Positions 7,632 to 18,900 of a stretch of DNA of 64,000 nucleotides are shown here, one piece after another. Source of the stretch: Pseudomonadota bacterium (GTDB taxonomy: Bacteria; Pseudomonadota; Gammaproteobacteria; Steroidobacterales; Steroidobacteraceae). The notes below the pieces were generated by a model. It was not told the DNA's origin. It ran no database searches and was given only the letters and a program-made list of their open reading frames with translations. The position numbers and the translations under genes were made by a program. The DNA lies in contig JAFEDU010000002.1 of NCBI GenBank assembly GCA_018241425.1, forward strand, positions 434,001 to 498,000, given 5' to 3'. Positions within the stretch are counted from its first letter, which is position 1. Each line of letters opens with the position of its first letter.

Positions 7632-10301
7632 ATGACCGAACCACCGAAGCTGGAAGACCTCGACCCCGTCGAAACCCGCGAATGGCTCGAATCGATCGAT
7701 TCGGTGCTGCGGACCCACGGCCCCGAGCGTGCGCATTTCCTGCTCGAGCGGCTGATCGACCACACGCGGCGCAACGGCGCCTACCTGCCGTTCAGGCCCA
7801 ATACCGCCTACGTGAACACCATCGCGGCGGGTCGTGAGCCGGAATACCCGGGTAACCGGGCCCTGGAGCGGCGCATCGAGGCCTACATCCGCTGGAACGC
7901 GCTCGCCATGGTGCTCGCGGCCAACAAGGCCTCATCGGAGTACGGTGGCCACCTCGCCAGCTACGCCTCCTCCGCGACGCTCTACGAGGTCGGCTTCAAC
8001 CACGTGTGGCGTGCACCGTCGGACAACCATCCGGGGGACCTGGTCTTCATCCAGGGCCATTCCTCCCCGGGCGTCTACGCGCGCGCCTACCTGGAAGGGC
8101 GGCTCAATGACGAGAACCTGAAGCACTTCCGCCAGGAGGCGAGTGCGCCCGAGACCGGCCTTTCCTCGTACCCGCATCCCTGGCTCATGCCCGAGTTCTG
8201 GCAGTTCCCGACCGTCTCGATGGGCTTGGGTCCCATGATGGCGATCTTCCAGGCGCGCTTCACGCGGTACCTCGAGAACCGCGGCCTTGCCAAGCCCTCC
8301 GACCAGAAGGTGTGGGCGTTCCTCGGCGACGGGGAGATGGACGAGCCGGAGTCGATGGGCGCGCTCACCATGCCGGTGCGCGAGGGCCTGGACAACCTCA
8401 TCTTCGTCATCAACGCCAACCTGCAGCGGCTGGACGGCCCGGTGCGCGGCAACGGCAAGATCATCCAGGAGCTCGAGGCTGCCTTCCTCGGCGCCGGCTG
8501 GAACGTCATCAAGGTGCTGTGGGGCTCGCGCTGGGACCCGCTGCTGGCGCGTGACACGCAGGGCCTGCTGCGCCGGGTCATGGAAGAGTGCGTCGACGGC
8601 GAGTACCAGAACTTCAAGGCCAAGGGCGGCGCCTACACGCGCGAGCACTTCTTCGGCAAGTACCCTGAACTGAAGGCCATGGTGGCCAACATGTCCGACG
8701 AGGAGATCTGGCGCCTGAACCGCGGCGGCCACGATCCCCGCAAGGTCTACGCAGCGTACGCCGCGGCGATGGCGCACAAGGGCCAGCCGACGGTGATCCT
8801 CGCCAAGACCGTCAAGGGCTTTGGCCTCGGCAAGGGCGGGGAGGGCCAGATGGTGGCCCACCAGCAGAAGAAGCTGTCGGAGGAGGACCTGAAGGTGTTC
8901 CGCGACCGCTTCAACATCCCGGTCTCGGATGAGGACATCAAGGCGCTGCCGTTCAGGAAGCCCGACGAGGCCTCCGAGGAGACGCGCTACCTCAAGGACA
9001 AGCGCGCAGCGCTCGGGGGCTACCTGCCACGCCGCCGCCGCACCGCCCCGGCGCTCGAGGTGCCGCCGCTCGAGGCGTTCTCCCAGATCCTGGAGGGCAC
9101 CGGGGAGCGCGAGATCTCCACCACGATGGCCTTCGTGCGCATCCTCACCACGCTCCTCAAGGACAAGAACGTCGGACGCAACATCGTGCCGATCGTCCCG
9201 GACGAGGCCCGCACCTTCGGCATGGAGGGCCTGTTCCGCCAGATCGGGATCTATTCCTCGGTGGGCCAGCTGTACACCCCGCAGGATGCCGAGACCCTCA
9301 TGTCCTACCGCGAGGACAAGAAGGGCCAGATGCTCGAGGAGGGCATCAACGAGGCGGGCGCGCTGTGCTCGTGGATCGCCGCCGGCACCGCCTACAGCAA
9401 CCACGGCATCAACATGGTGCCGTTCTACATCTTCTATTCCATGTTCGGCTTCCAGCGCGTCGGGGACTTCGTCTGGGCGGCCGGCGACATCCAGACGCGC
9501 GGCTTCCTCTTGGGCGCCACCGCCGGGCGCACCACGCTTGCCGGCGAGGGCCTGCAGCACCAGGACGGCCATAGCCAGCTGGTCGCGACCACGATCCCGA
9601 ACTGCGTCGCCTACGACCCGGCCTACGCCTACGAGCTGGCCGTGATCATCCACGACGGCATGCGGCGCATGTACGCCGAGCAGGAAAGCGTCTTCTATTA
9701 CATCACCGTGATGAACGAGAACTACGTTCAGCCGGCGATGCCGGCGGGCACGCAGCAGGGCATCCTCAAGGGCGGCTACCCGGTGCACGCCGGCGGCCGC
9801 GGCAAGGTGCGCGCGACGCTCCTGGGCTCGGGCACCATCCTGCGCGAGTGCCTCGCGGCCGCGCAGCTCCTGGAGTCCGACTACAAGATCCCGGCGGACG
9901 TGCTCTCGGTCACCTCCTTCAGCGAGCTGCGCCGTGAGGCACTCGAGTGCGAGCGCTGGAACGGCCTGCACCCGGGAGAGGCACCGCGCGTGCCGTACGT
10001 GAGCGAGCTGCTGAAGGGGCGCGCCGGTCCCACGGTGGCGGCCACCGACTACATGCGCATCGTTCCCGACCAGATCCGCCAGTGGGTGCGCGGCCGCTAC
10101 GTGACCCTCGGCACTGATGGCTACGGGCGCTCCGATGCACGCGCACCGCTGCGGCGCTTCTTCGAGGTGGACCGCAACCACATCGTGGTCGCGGCCCTGA
10201 AGGCGCTCGCCGACGAGGGCCAGGTCGACCAGGCGACCGTGAGCGCCGCCATCAAGAAGCTCGGCATCGATCCTGACAAACCCGTTCCCTGGAAAGTCTG
10301 A
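7632..10301 (+). CDS. aceE: Pyruvate dehydrogenase E1 component, homodimeric type
   Basis: The thiamine-diphosphate-dependent E1 decarboxylates pyruvate and acetylates the E2 lipoyl group. The product is 889 residues (E. coli AceE 887). The ThDP motif begins GDGEMDEPES and continues to NLQRLDGPVRGN; further landmarks are KTVKGFG and the GRTTLAGEGLQHQDGHS loop. The open frame extends upstream to 7497, but the ATG at 7632 gives the family-standard N-terminus (MTEPPKLEDLDP). It is first gene of aceE-aceF-lpd, with aceF starting 19 bases downstream. No PdhR-type regulator gene lies nearby. The 125-base gap before it, shared with the divergent peptidase gene, holds no convincing -35/-10 pair for aceE. 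Confidence 0.98.
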   Translation: MTEPPKLEDLDPVETREWLESIDSVLRTHGPERAHFLLERLIDHTRRNGAYLPFRPNTAYVNTIAAGREPEYPGNRALERRIEAYIRWNALAMVLAANKASSEYGGHLASYASSATLYEVGFNHVWRAPSDNHPGDLVFIQGHSSPGVYARAYLEGRLNDENLKHFRQEASAPETGLSSYPHPWLMPEFWQFPTVSMGLGPMMAIFQARFTRYLENRGLAKPSDQKVWAFLGDGEMDEPESMGALTMPVREGLDNLIFVINANLQRLDGPVRGNGKIIQELEAAFLGAGWNVIKVLWGSRWDPLLARDTQGLLRRVMEECVDGEYQNFKAKGGAYTREHFFGKYPELKAMVANMSDEEIWRLNRGGHDPRKVYAAYAAAMAHKGQPTVILAKTVKGFGLGKGGEGQMVAHQQKKLSEEDLKVFRDRFNIPVSDEDIKALPFRKPDEASEETRYLKDKRAALGGYLPRRRRTAPALEVPPLEAFSQILEGTGEREISTTMAFVRILTTLLKDKNVGRNIVPIVPDEARTFGMEGLFRQIGIYSSVGQLYTPQDAETLMSYREDKKGQMLEEGINEAGALCSWIAAGTAYSNHGINMVPFYIFYSMFGFQRVGDFVWAAGDIQTRGFLLGATAGRTTLAGEGLQHQDGHSQLVATTIPNCVAYDPAYAYELAVIIHDGMRRMYAEQESVFYYITVMNENYVQPAMPAGTQQGILKGGYPVHAGGRGKVRATLLGSGTILRECLAAAQLLESDYKIPADVLSVTSFSELRREALECERWNGLHPGEAPRVPYVSELLKGRAGPTVAATDYMRIVPDQIRQWVRGRYVTLGTDGYGRSDARAPLRRFFEVDRNHIVVAALKALADEGQVDQATVSAAIKKLGIDPDKPVPWKV

Positions 10302-10320
10302 AGGTTCCCAAGGCCAAGCC

Positions 10321-11726
10321 ATGAGCGCTGCCCTGACGGAAGTGCGCGTGCCGGATCTCGGCAACTTCAAGGACGTCGCCGTGATCGACGTGCTGGTGAA
10401 GCCCGGCGATATCGTGTCGATGGACACCCCGCTCCTCACCCTGGAGTCGGACAAGGCGGCGATGGACGTCCCGTCCACGGCCAGCGGCGTGGTCGAGAAG
10501 GTGCTGACCACCAAGGGCGGTACCGTCAACACCGGGGACGTCATCGTCACGGTGCGCGGGGAGGGCGCCGTCCCTGCGGCGGCCCCGGCCGCCGCGGCTG
10601 CACCTCCCGCCCAGGCCACTCCAGCGGCGGCCCCTGCAGCGCCAGCGGCGCCTGCCGCCGCGGCCCCGGCGCCCGCAGCCGCGGTGCCTGCGGCCGCGAC
10701 GCCCGCGCCCGAGCGCGGCCGGCGCGTGCCGCTGTCCGAGCTGGGACGCCCCACGTCCTACCGCCCCGACCTCGCCCCGATCGATGAGCCAGGTTTCTCG
10801 CGCGCGCACGCCAGTCCCTCGGTGCGCGCCTTCGCACGCGAGCTCGGTGTGGACCTCGCGCGCGTCACCGGCCAGGGCTTCAAGGGCCGCATCACCCACG
10901 AGGACGTCAAGAGCTTCGTGAAGGGCGCGCTCGCCGGGGCGCCGCCTGCGGCCGCACGCGCGGCGGGCGCCGCTCCTGCGGGCAGCGGCCTGCCGCCGCT
11001 GCCGAACGTCGACGTCGCGCAGTTCGGGCCCGTCAAGAGCGAGCCGCTGTCGCGCATCCAGCGCATCTCAGGTCCCCGCCTGCACGCGAGCTGGGTGAAC
11101 ATCCCGCACGTCACGCAGTTCGACGAGGCCGACATCACCGAGCTCGAGCAGCTGCGCGCGAGCCTCAAGGACAAGGCGCAGGCCGCCGGCGTCAAGCTGA
11201 CCCCGCTCGCCTTCCTGCTGCGCGCCTGCGTGCGCGCGCTCGCGCAGTTCCCGCGATTCAACGCCGCGCTCGACCCCACGGGAGCCAACCTGCTGGTGCG
11301 CCAGTATGTGAACATCGGCTTCGCGGCCGACACGCCGCAGGGCCTCGTGGTGCCGGTAGTCCGCGATGCGAACCGCAAGGACATCTACGAGCTCGCGCGC
11401 TGCCTCGGCGATCTCTCCGAGAAGGCGCGCGCCGGCAAGTTGCCTGCGACCGACATGCAGGGCGCGGGCTTCACCATCTCGAGCCTGGGCGGCATTGGCG
11501 GCACCGCCTTCACCCCGATCATCAACCCCCCCGAGGTCGCGATCCTGGGTGTATCGCGCTCGGCCCAGCGCCCTGTGTACCGGGACGGCGGCTTCGTCCC
11601 GCGCCTGATGCTGCCGCTGTCGCTGTCCTACGATCACCGCGTGATCGACGGGGCGATGGCGGCGCGCTTCACGACCTTCCTCGCCCAGGTCCTCGCCGAG
11701 CCCCGCGCCCTCATCGAGGCGGTGCC

Positions 11727-11730
<4 letters not shown>
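10321..11730 (+). CDS. aceF: Dihydrolipoyllysine acetyltransferase, E2 of pyruvate dehydrogenase
   Basis: The 469-residue E2 core protein transfers the acetyl group to CoA. It has one lipoyl domain (about residues 3-80, lipoylation Lys45 in ESDKAAMD), an Ala/Pro linker, a peripheral-subunit-binding domain (ASPSVRAFARELG to GRITHEDV, about 160-200), and the catalytic domain ending with LSYDHRVIDGAMAARF, which contains the active-site His and Asp. E. coli E2 has three lipoyl domains; one is common elsewhere. The lpd start codon overlaps its stop (GTGA), so lpd is translationally coupled. Confidence 0.97.
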
Positions 11731-13505
<1,775 letters not shown>

Positions 13506-13530
13506 CCGGTCGTCAACCCCGGATCGCCGC

Positions 13531-13555
13531 CGCCTGCGCTTATCACCCGCAGGCG
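13531..13555 (+). terminator. Hairpin downstream of the pyruvate dehydrogenase operon
   Basis: CGCCTGCG at 13531-13538 pairs perfectly with CGCAGGCG at 13548-13555 across a 9-base loop, 25 bases after the lpd stop. No T-run follows, so it may be an RNA 3'-end stabiliser or a weak terminator rather than a classic intrinsic one. Confidence 0.4.
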
Positions 13556-13619
13556 CGGTGCGAGCGTGGCCTTGAGCTATCCTTGGCCCGCAAACACCTT
13601 GCACGGCTCGGGGGTGATC

Positions 13620-16600
13620 ATGACGACGCGCTGCGGGGCAGGCTTGCGCCTGTGGATGACGGCGATGCTCGGGCTCGGGGCTGCGACCGCAGCTCTCGCC
13701 GAGCCGGCAATCCCACCCGAGCTGCGCGACTGGGCCCCCTGGGTCCTCGAAGGCCACGAGTCGCAGCGCTGCCCGTGGCTGGCGCCCGCCCGCACGGCCG
13801 AGCCGCGCATCTGCGCGTGGCCCGGTGTGCTCGAACTCACCGTCGATGCGCACGGCGGCCGCTTCAGCGAGCGCTGGGAAGTCGGCGCCCCGGGCTTCGT
13901 GCCGCTGCCGGGTCGCGGCGAGAGCTGGCCGGAGGCGGTGACCCTCGACGGTCACCCGGCGGCGCTGGTGGCGCATGCCGAGGTGCCGAGCCTGTGGCTC
14001 ACCGCGGGCACGCACGAGGTCAGCGGGACGTTCAGCTGGGAGCGCCGGCCCGAGGTGCTCGGCATCCCGGAGGGTGTGGGGCTCATCGCGCTTACCCTGG
14101 ACGGGACGCACATCGGCATCCCGCAGCGCACCGGGGAAAGTCTCGTCCTCGGGGGGCAGGCCTCGGCGCGCGCGGACAACCGCCTCGAGCTGCACGTGTT
14201 CCGCCGCCTCGAGGACGGCGTGCCGGCACTGCTCACCACGCGCCTCATGCTCAGCGTGGCCGGCGAGGCGCGCGAGGTGCGGCTGCCGCAGGCGCTGCCC
14301 GCCGGGTTCGTGCCCACGGGCATCGAGGGGGACCTTGCCGCGCGGCTGGACCCCGACAACACCCTCAGGATCCAGGTGCGTCCCGGTAGCTATGCGGTGA
14401 ACCTCACGGCGCGCGGCCCCAATCCGCTCGCCGAGGTGAACGTCGGCAGCCGCGCTGCGCCCTGGCCGGCCGAGGAGGTGTGGAGCTTCGCCTCCGATGA
14501 CAGCCTGCGGGTGACCGCGCTCGAAGGCGTGCCGCCCACCGATCCCGCACAGGCGAACGTGCCCACGGACTGGCACGACCTGCCGGCCTACCGCATCACG
14601 GCCGGTGCGGTCCTGCGCGTGGTGGAGCGCAGCCGCGGGCTCGCGACGGGCAGCGCCAACGAGCTGCGGCTCGCGCGGCGTGCGTGGCTCGACTTCTCCG
14701 GCGCGGGTTACACCGTCCTCGACACCATCGCCGGCACGATGCAGAAGGACTGGCGCCTGGACATGAGCGCCCCGTACGCGCTGCGCAGCGCGAGCGGACC
14801 TGAGGAGGCACCGCTCCTGGTGACGACCGGGACGCAGCCGGGCACGAGCGGCGTGGAGCTGCGCACGCCGGAGGTCGCCGTGTCGGCCGTGGCCCGCCTG
14901 CCACGGGCGCTGGGTGCGCAGCCGGCCACCGGCTGGCGCGAGCGCTTCACGCAGGTCAGGGGCGAGCTCATCGTGGGCCCGGGCTACCGGCTCATCGCCG
15001 CACTGGGTCCCGACCGCGCACCCGAGGCCTGGCTCGAGCGCTGGGGGCTCCTGGACGTGTTCGCGATGCTCCTGATCGCGACGGTGGCGTGGCGCGTGTT
15101 CGGGATACCGGTCGCACTGCTCTCGATTGCCGCGGTCGCCCTCACGCACCAGGAGCCGGCGTCGCCCACCTGGCTGTGGCTCAACCTGCTGGTTGCGCTC
15201 GCGCTGCTGCGCGCCGCTCCCGAGGGCCGGCTCAGGCGCTGGGCGGGCGCCTATCGCTGGCTCGCGCTCGCACTGCTCCTGTGGCTGCTGGTGCCCTTCG
15301 CGGTGACGCAGGTGCGCCTCGCGGTCTACCCGCAGCTCGAGACGTTCATGGCGCCACCCTTGAGGTCGGCGGGAATCGTAAACGCGCCGACCGAGGCGCT
15401 CGCGGTGAAGAAGCTCGACGCGCCGCCCCCGCCTCCTGCGGCAGCGCCCGCCCCGTACAACGGGTTGCTGGGCGGCAACCCCGCCCGGGATGCCGCATCT
15501 TCGTCGATCCAGGAAGTGGTGGTGGTCACCGCCGAGCGTCGCACCGGTACCGAGCTCGAGCCGGGCGTGCAGGTGCAGGCGGGGCCCGGGCTTCCGGACT
15601 GGCGCTACCACGCCTACGAGTACGGCTGGAATGGGCCGCTGGAGGCCGATGCGACGGTGCGCTTCCTGATCAGCCCGCCCTGGCTGACGCGCCTGTGGCG
15701 CCTCGCGGGCGTCGCGCTCTCCTTGCTGCTCCTCTTCCGGTTCGCCCGCGGCGACCTGCCGCGCGTGGGGAGCTGGCTGCGCGAGCACGCGACGCCGCGG
15801 GCCGCTGCGGTGGCGGTGCTGCTCGTGTGCGCGGTGCCGGGCGTGCAGTCCCGCGCCCAGGCCGCCACGACCCCGGATCCGCAGCTCCTGAACGAGCTGC
15901 GCACGCGCCTCCTGGCGCCGCCGCGCTGCCTGCCCGACTGTGCCGCGATACTCGATGCGCACGTCGAGGCCGGCGAGCGGCTGAGCGTGGTGTTGGAGGT
16001 CAGCGCGCTCGATGCGGTCGGCATCGCGCTGCCGGGCGCGGAGAACAACTGGGCGCCGCAGTCGGTGCAGGTGGACGGGCAGGGCGGCGGCTGGGTGTTC
16101 CGCAACGCGCAGGGCGTGCGCTTCGTAAGCGTCCCGGCCGGACGGCACACCGTCCGCCTGGAGGGACCGCTCGCCGGGCTCGACGGGCTGGCACTCGCCT
16201 TTCCGCTTGCGCCGCGCCACGTCGAGGTGAGCACGCAGGGCTGGGATGCAAACGGCGTGAGCAATCGCCGCCTGGTGAGCGGTGCCCTGCAGCTGGTGCG
16301 GCGCCAGGTTGCGGCACCCGGCAGCGCCGGCACGGCGCGCCAGGAGGAGTTCCCGGCCTACGTTGTCCTCAGCCGTGATTTCAGCATTGCCCACGACTGG
16401 AACGTCACGACCCAGCTCGCGCGCGTGGCGCCGCGCACGAGCGCCTTCACCGTGCGCGTGCCGCTCCTGCCCCAGGAGGCGGTCACAAGCCCCGGACTGG
16501 AAGCGAAGGACGGCGCGGTGGTGGTCGGGCTCGCAGCAGGCGCGGCCCAGGAGACCTTCACCTCGGTGCTACCGGTGGGCGAGGGGATCGATCTGGTCGC

Positions 16601-17708
16601 CGGTGATGACCGCAGCTTCGCGGAGCACTGGGTGTTCCACGTCTCGCCCGCGTGGCATGCCGAGTTCGAGGGACTGCCCGCGGTGTCCCCCGATGAGGGC
16701 GGCGGAGTCTGGGCCTTCGAGTACTACCCGCGGCCCGGGGAACGCCTGCACGTGCACCTGGTGCGCCCGGCCGCGGTGCCGGGCAACACCGTCGCCTTCG
16801 ACCGCGCGAGCCTTCAGGTCCAGGTCGGCAAGCGCTCGAGCGAGGCCACCCTCTCGGTCGGCTATCGCAGCACCCAGGGCGGCCGGCAGGTGATCCACCT
16901 GCCACCGCACGCCGCGGTCACCTCCGTCACGAGCGACGGACAGGAACTGGGACTGCGCCCCCAGAACGACGAGCTGGCGCTGGCGGCGCTCCCCGGGCGG
17001 CATGCCTGGGCGGTGACCTGGCAGTCGCCGGACGGCGTAGCCACGGTGACCCGCAGCCCGCCGGTCACCCTGTCATCGCCCTCGAGCAACATCACGCTGG
17101 ACAGCACTCTGCCGGATGACCGCTGGGTGCTCTACGCCGCAGGCCCGGGCGTGGGGCCTGCGATCCTCTACTGGGGAGAGCTGCTGGTGTTCCTGATCGC
17201 CGCGTTGCTCCTCGGCCGCTCGCGTCTCACCCCGCTGCCGGTGCGCGACTGGCTGCTCCTGGGCCTGGGACTCTCCACGCTGTCCTGGGCGGTGCTCGCG
17301 CTGTTCGTCGCGTTCGCGGCGGTGTTCCAGTGGCGCTCGCACGCCGCGGCGCCATCCGACCGGTCACGCTTCAACGCGCTGCAGCTGGCACTCGCGGTGC
17401 TCGCCCTCGCCGCACTGTTCGCGGTCGTCGCCGCGGTGCCGGCCGGACTCCTGGCGCACCCGGACATGCGCTTCGCGGGCAGCGGTTCACTCCACTGGTT
17501 TGTCGACCAGTCACCCGATGCCCTGCCGCGTGCCGCGATCGTGTCGGTCTCGCTGTGGTGGTACAAGGTCGCGATCCTCGCCTGGGCGCTGTGGCTGTCG
17601 TTCGCGCTCACGCGCTGGGTGCGCTGGGCGTGGCAGGTGTACTCGCGCGATGGGCTGTGGCGCGCGGCCGTGCGCCCGCCCGCGCCGCCGCCGCCGGCGT
17701 CCGCCTAG
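13620..17708 (+). CDS. Large multi-pass membrane protein with extracytoplasmic beta-rich regions, unknown function
   Basis: I do not recognise this 1362-residue protein. The ATG at 13620 starts a clear signal peptide (residues 1-27, ending AALA). About 440 residues of probable beta-sandwich follow, then a membrane cluster around 470-570. Next comes a proline-rich stretch with SSIQEVVVVTAERRTG at about 628-643, resembling the TonB box of outer-membrane receptors, and then hydrophobic segments near 690-710 and 727-750. A second beta-rich region of about 430 residues follows, and a C-terminal cluster of four or five helices (from about 1185). The two halves look like repeats of one plan (beta region, then helices), suggesting an ancient duplication or a two-sided assembly. 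It follows the lpd hairpin and its last four bases overlap the convergent DUF1841 gene. Confidence 0.85.
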   Translation: MTTRCGAGLRLWMTAMLGLGAATAALAEPAIPPELRDWAPWVLEGHESQRCPWLAPARTAEPRICAWPGVLELTVDAHGGRFSERWEVGAPGFVPLPGRGESWPEAVTLDGHPAALVAHAEVPSLWLTAGTHEVSGTFSWERRPEVLGIPEGVGLIALTLDGTHIGIPQRTGESLVLGGQASARADNRLELHVFRRLEDGVPALLTTRLMLSVAGEAREVRLPQALPAGFVPTGIEGDLAARLDPDNTLRIQVRPGSYAVNLTARGPNPLAEVNVGSRAAPWPAEEVWSFASDDSLRVTALEGVPPTDPAQANVPTDWHDLPAYRITAGAVLRVVERSRGLATGSANELRLARRAWLDFSGAGYTVLDTIAGTMQKDWRLDMSAPYALRSASGPEEAPLLVTTGTQPGTSGVELRTPEVAVSAVARLPRALGAQPATGWRERFTQVRGELIVGPGYRLIAALGPDRAPEAWLERWGLLDVFAMLLIATVAWRVFGIPVALLSIAAVALTHQEPASPTWLWLNLLVALALLRAAPEGRLRRWAGAYRWLALALLLWLLVPFAVTQVRLAVYPQLETFMAPPLRSAGIVNAPTEALAVKKLDAPPPPPAAAPAPYNGLLGGNPARDAASSSIQEVVVVTAERRTGTELEPGVQVQAGPGLPDWRYHAYEYGWNGPLEADATVRFLISPPWLTRLWRLAGVALSLLLLFRFARGDLPRVGSWLREHATPRAAAVAVLLVCAVPGVQSRAQAATTPDPQLLNELRTRLLAPPRCLPDCAAILDAHVEAGERLSVVLEVSALDAVGIALPGAENNWAPQSVQVDGQGGGWVFRNAQGVRFVSVPAGRHTVRLEGPLAGLDGLALAFPLAPRHVEVSTQGWDANGVSNRRLVSGALQLVRRQVAAPGSAGTARQEEFPAYVVLSRDFSIAHDWNVTTQLARVAPRTSAFTVRVPLLPQEAVTSPGLEAKDGAVVVGLAAGAAQETFTSVLPVGEGIDLVAGDDRSFAEHWVFHVSPAWHAEFEGLPAVSPDEGGGVWAFEYYPRPGERLHVHLVRPAAVPGNTVAFDRASLQVQVGKRSSEATLSVGYRSTQGGRQVIHLPPHAAVTSVTSDGQELGLRPQNDELALAALPGRHAWAVTWQSPDGVATVTRSPPVTLSSPSSNITLDSTLPDDRWVLYAAGPGVGPAILYWGELLVFLIAALLLGRSRLTPLPVRDWLLLGLGLSTLSWAVLALFVAFAAVFQWRSHAAAPSDRSRFNALQLALAVLALAALFAVVAAVPAGLLAHPDMRFAGSGSLHWFVDQSPDALPRAAIVSVSLWWYKVAILAWALWLSFALTRWVRWAWQVYSRDGLWRAAVRPPAPPPPASA

Positions 17709-18133
17709 AGCCGCCGCAGGCGCTCGAGGTAGGTTGCCTCGTCGGGCGCGAGCCCGCTGCGCTGGGCTTCCCACAGGGTCTCTGCGAGCGGCTCGATCAT
17801 GCGGTGCTCGGCCTGGTGCGGGTCGGTGCGGGCACTGAGTGCGCGGTGTATGTCCGCGATGCCGCGCGGGCGGTCGGTGGCGACCTGCTCGCGCACCGCG
17901 AGGTGCAGCCCCATGTGCAGGAACGGGTTCGCGCGCCCGCCCTCGGGCGGAAACTCCGCGAGCAGCGCGGCATCGCCGGACTCGAGCCACGGGAGGTACT
18001 CGGGGTGCTCGGCGATCACGGCGGCGAGCTGGGCCTCGAGCGGCTCGAGCGGTGCGCGCGCCTGGAAGCGCCGCCACGCCTCCTGGTAGCGGCGGCGCAT
18101 CTGCTCGCGGCTCTCGCCCTGGAACAAGGACAC
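17705..18133 (-). CDS. DUF1841 family protein
   Basis: A 142-residue soluble protein with the DUF1841 signature: an N-terminal basic helix (SREQMRRRYQEAW), HPEYLPWLE, NPFLHMGLHLAVREQV, and a C-terminal HRMIEPLAETLWEAQR. The function is unknown. Its His and Glu residues are conserved in the family as I remember it, but no enzyme activity is established. The start is a GTG 9 bases after the nth stop, so it is almost certainly cotranscribed with nth. Its 3' end overlaps the large membrane protein gene by four bases. Confidence 0.85.
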   Translation of the reverse strand: MSLFQGESREQMRRRYQEAWRRFQARAPLEPLEAQLAAVIAEHPEYLPWLESGDAALLAEFPPEGGRANPFLHMGLHLAVREQVATDRPRGIADIHRALSARTDPHQAEHRMIEPLAETLWEAQRSGLAPDEATYLERLRRL

Positions 18134-18142
18134 CGGCGATCC

Positions 18143-18850
18143 TCAGGCGCGGGCGCGCTTGCGCCCGCCGCGGCGGATGGCCTGCGCCAGCTTGCCGCGG
18201 CGCCCCGGCGGGGCCTTCGGCTGCGTCTTGTCCGGGTACTCGCACAGGTCGCGGATGATGCAGGTGGGGCAGGCGGGGCTGCGCGCGGTGCAGACGTAGC
18301 GCCCGTGCAGCAGCAGCCAGTGATGCGCGTCCTTGCGGTAGGCGGCCGGGGTATTGGCCTGCAGGCCCGCCTCCACCTCGAGCGGCGTGCGCCCGGGGGC
18401 AAGCCCGGTGCGGTTGGCGACGCGGAAGATGTGCGTGTCGACGGCGATCTCGGCCTCACCGAACACCATGTTGAGGATGATGCTCGCGGTCTTGCGGCCC
18501 ACCCCGGGCAGCGCCTCGAGCGCCTCGCGGTTGCCGGGCACGGCGCCGCCGTGCAGCGTCAGGATCTGCTGCGCGAGCCCGATGAGGTTCTTGGCCTTGG
18601 TGTTGTAGAGGCCGACGTTGCGGATGTAGGGCTTGACGCCTTCCACGCCCAGGGCCGCGATCGCTGCCGGCGTGTTGGCCACCGGGAACAGCGTGCGCGT
18701 CGCGGCGTTGACGCTCTTGTCGGTGGTGTGCGCCGAGAGCATCACCGCGACCAGGAGCTCGAACGGCGAGTCGTGCAGGAGCTCCGTGGTCGGCGTGGGA
18801 TTCGCGGCCTTCAGGCGGCGGAAGATCGCGGTGCGCGTGGCGGCGTGCAT
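18143..18850 (-). CDS. nth: Endonuclease III
   Basis: A bifunctional DNA glycosylase/AP lyase that removes oxidised pyrimidines. The helix-hairpin-helix LPGVGRKTAS contains the catalytic Lys, VDTHIFRVANR contains the catalytic Asp, and the 4Fe-4S ligands follow the C-x6-C-x2-C-x5-C spacing near the C-terminus. It is 235 residues with a basic extension after the cluster (E. coli 211). The usual LSAQ(A/T)TD motif reads LSAHTTD, placing His where E. coli Nth has its helix-inserting Gln41. DUF1841 follows 9 bases downstream. Confidence 0.96.
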   Translation of the reverse strand: MHAATRTAIFRRLKAANPTPTTELLHDSPFELLVAVMLSAHTTDKSVNAATRTLFPVANTPAAIAALGVEGVKPYIRNVGLYNTKAKNLIGLAQQILTLHGGAVPGNREALEALPGVGRKTASIILNMVFGEAEIAVDTHIFRVANRTGLAPGRTPLEVEAGLQANTPAAYRKDAHHWLLLHGRYVCTARSPACPTCIIRDLCEYPDKTQPKAPPGRRGKLAQAIRRGGRKRARA

Positions 18851-18900
18851 GGTGGGGCGGGAAGGATGCCCGCCGCGGCGGGTCGCTGTCGAGCGGGCCT

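Noticed and set aside
7932..10754. 940-codon minus-strand frame
   Set aside because: Antisense to aceE/aceF, which have clear catalytic motifs. The antisense product has low-complexity composition.
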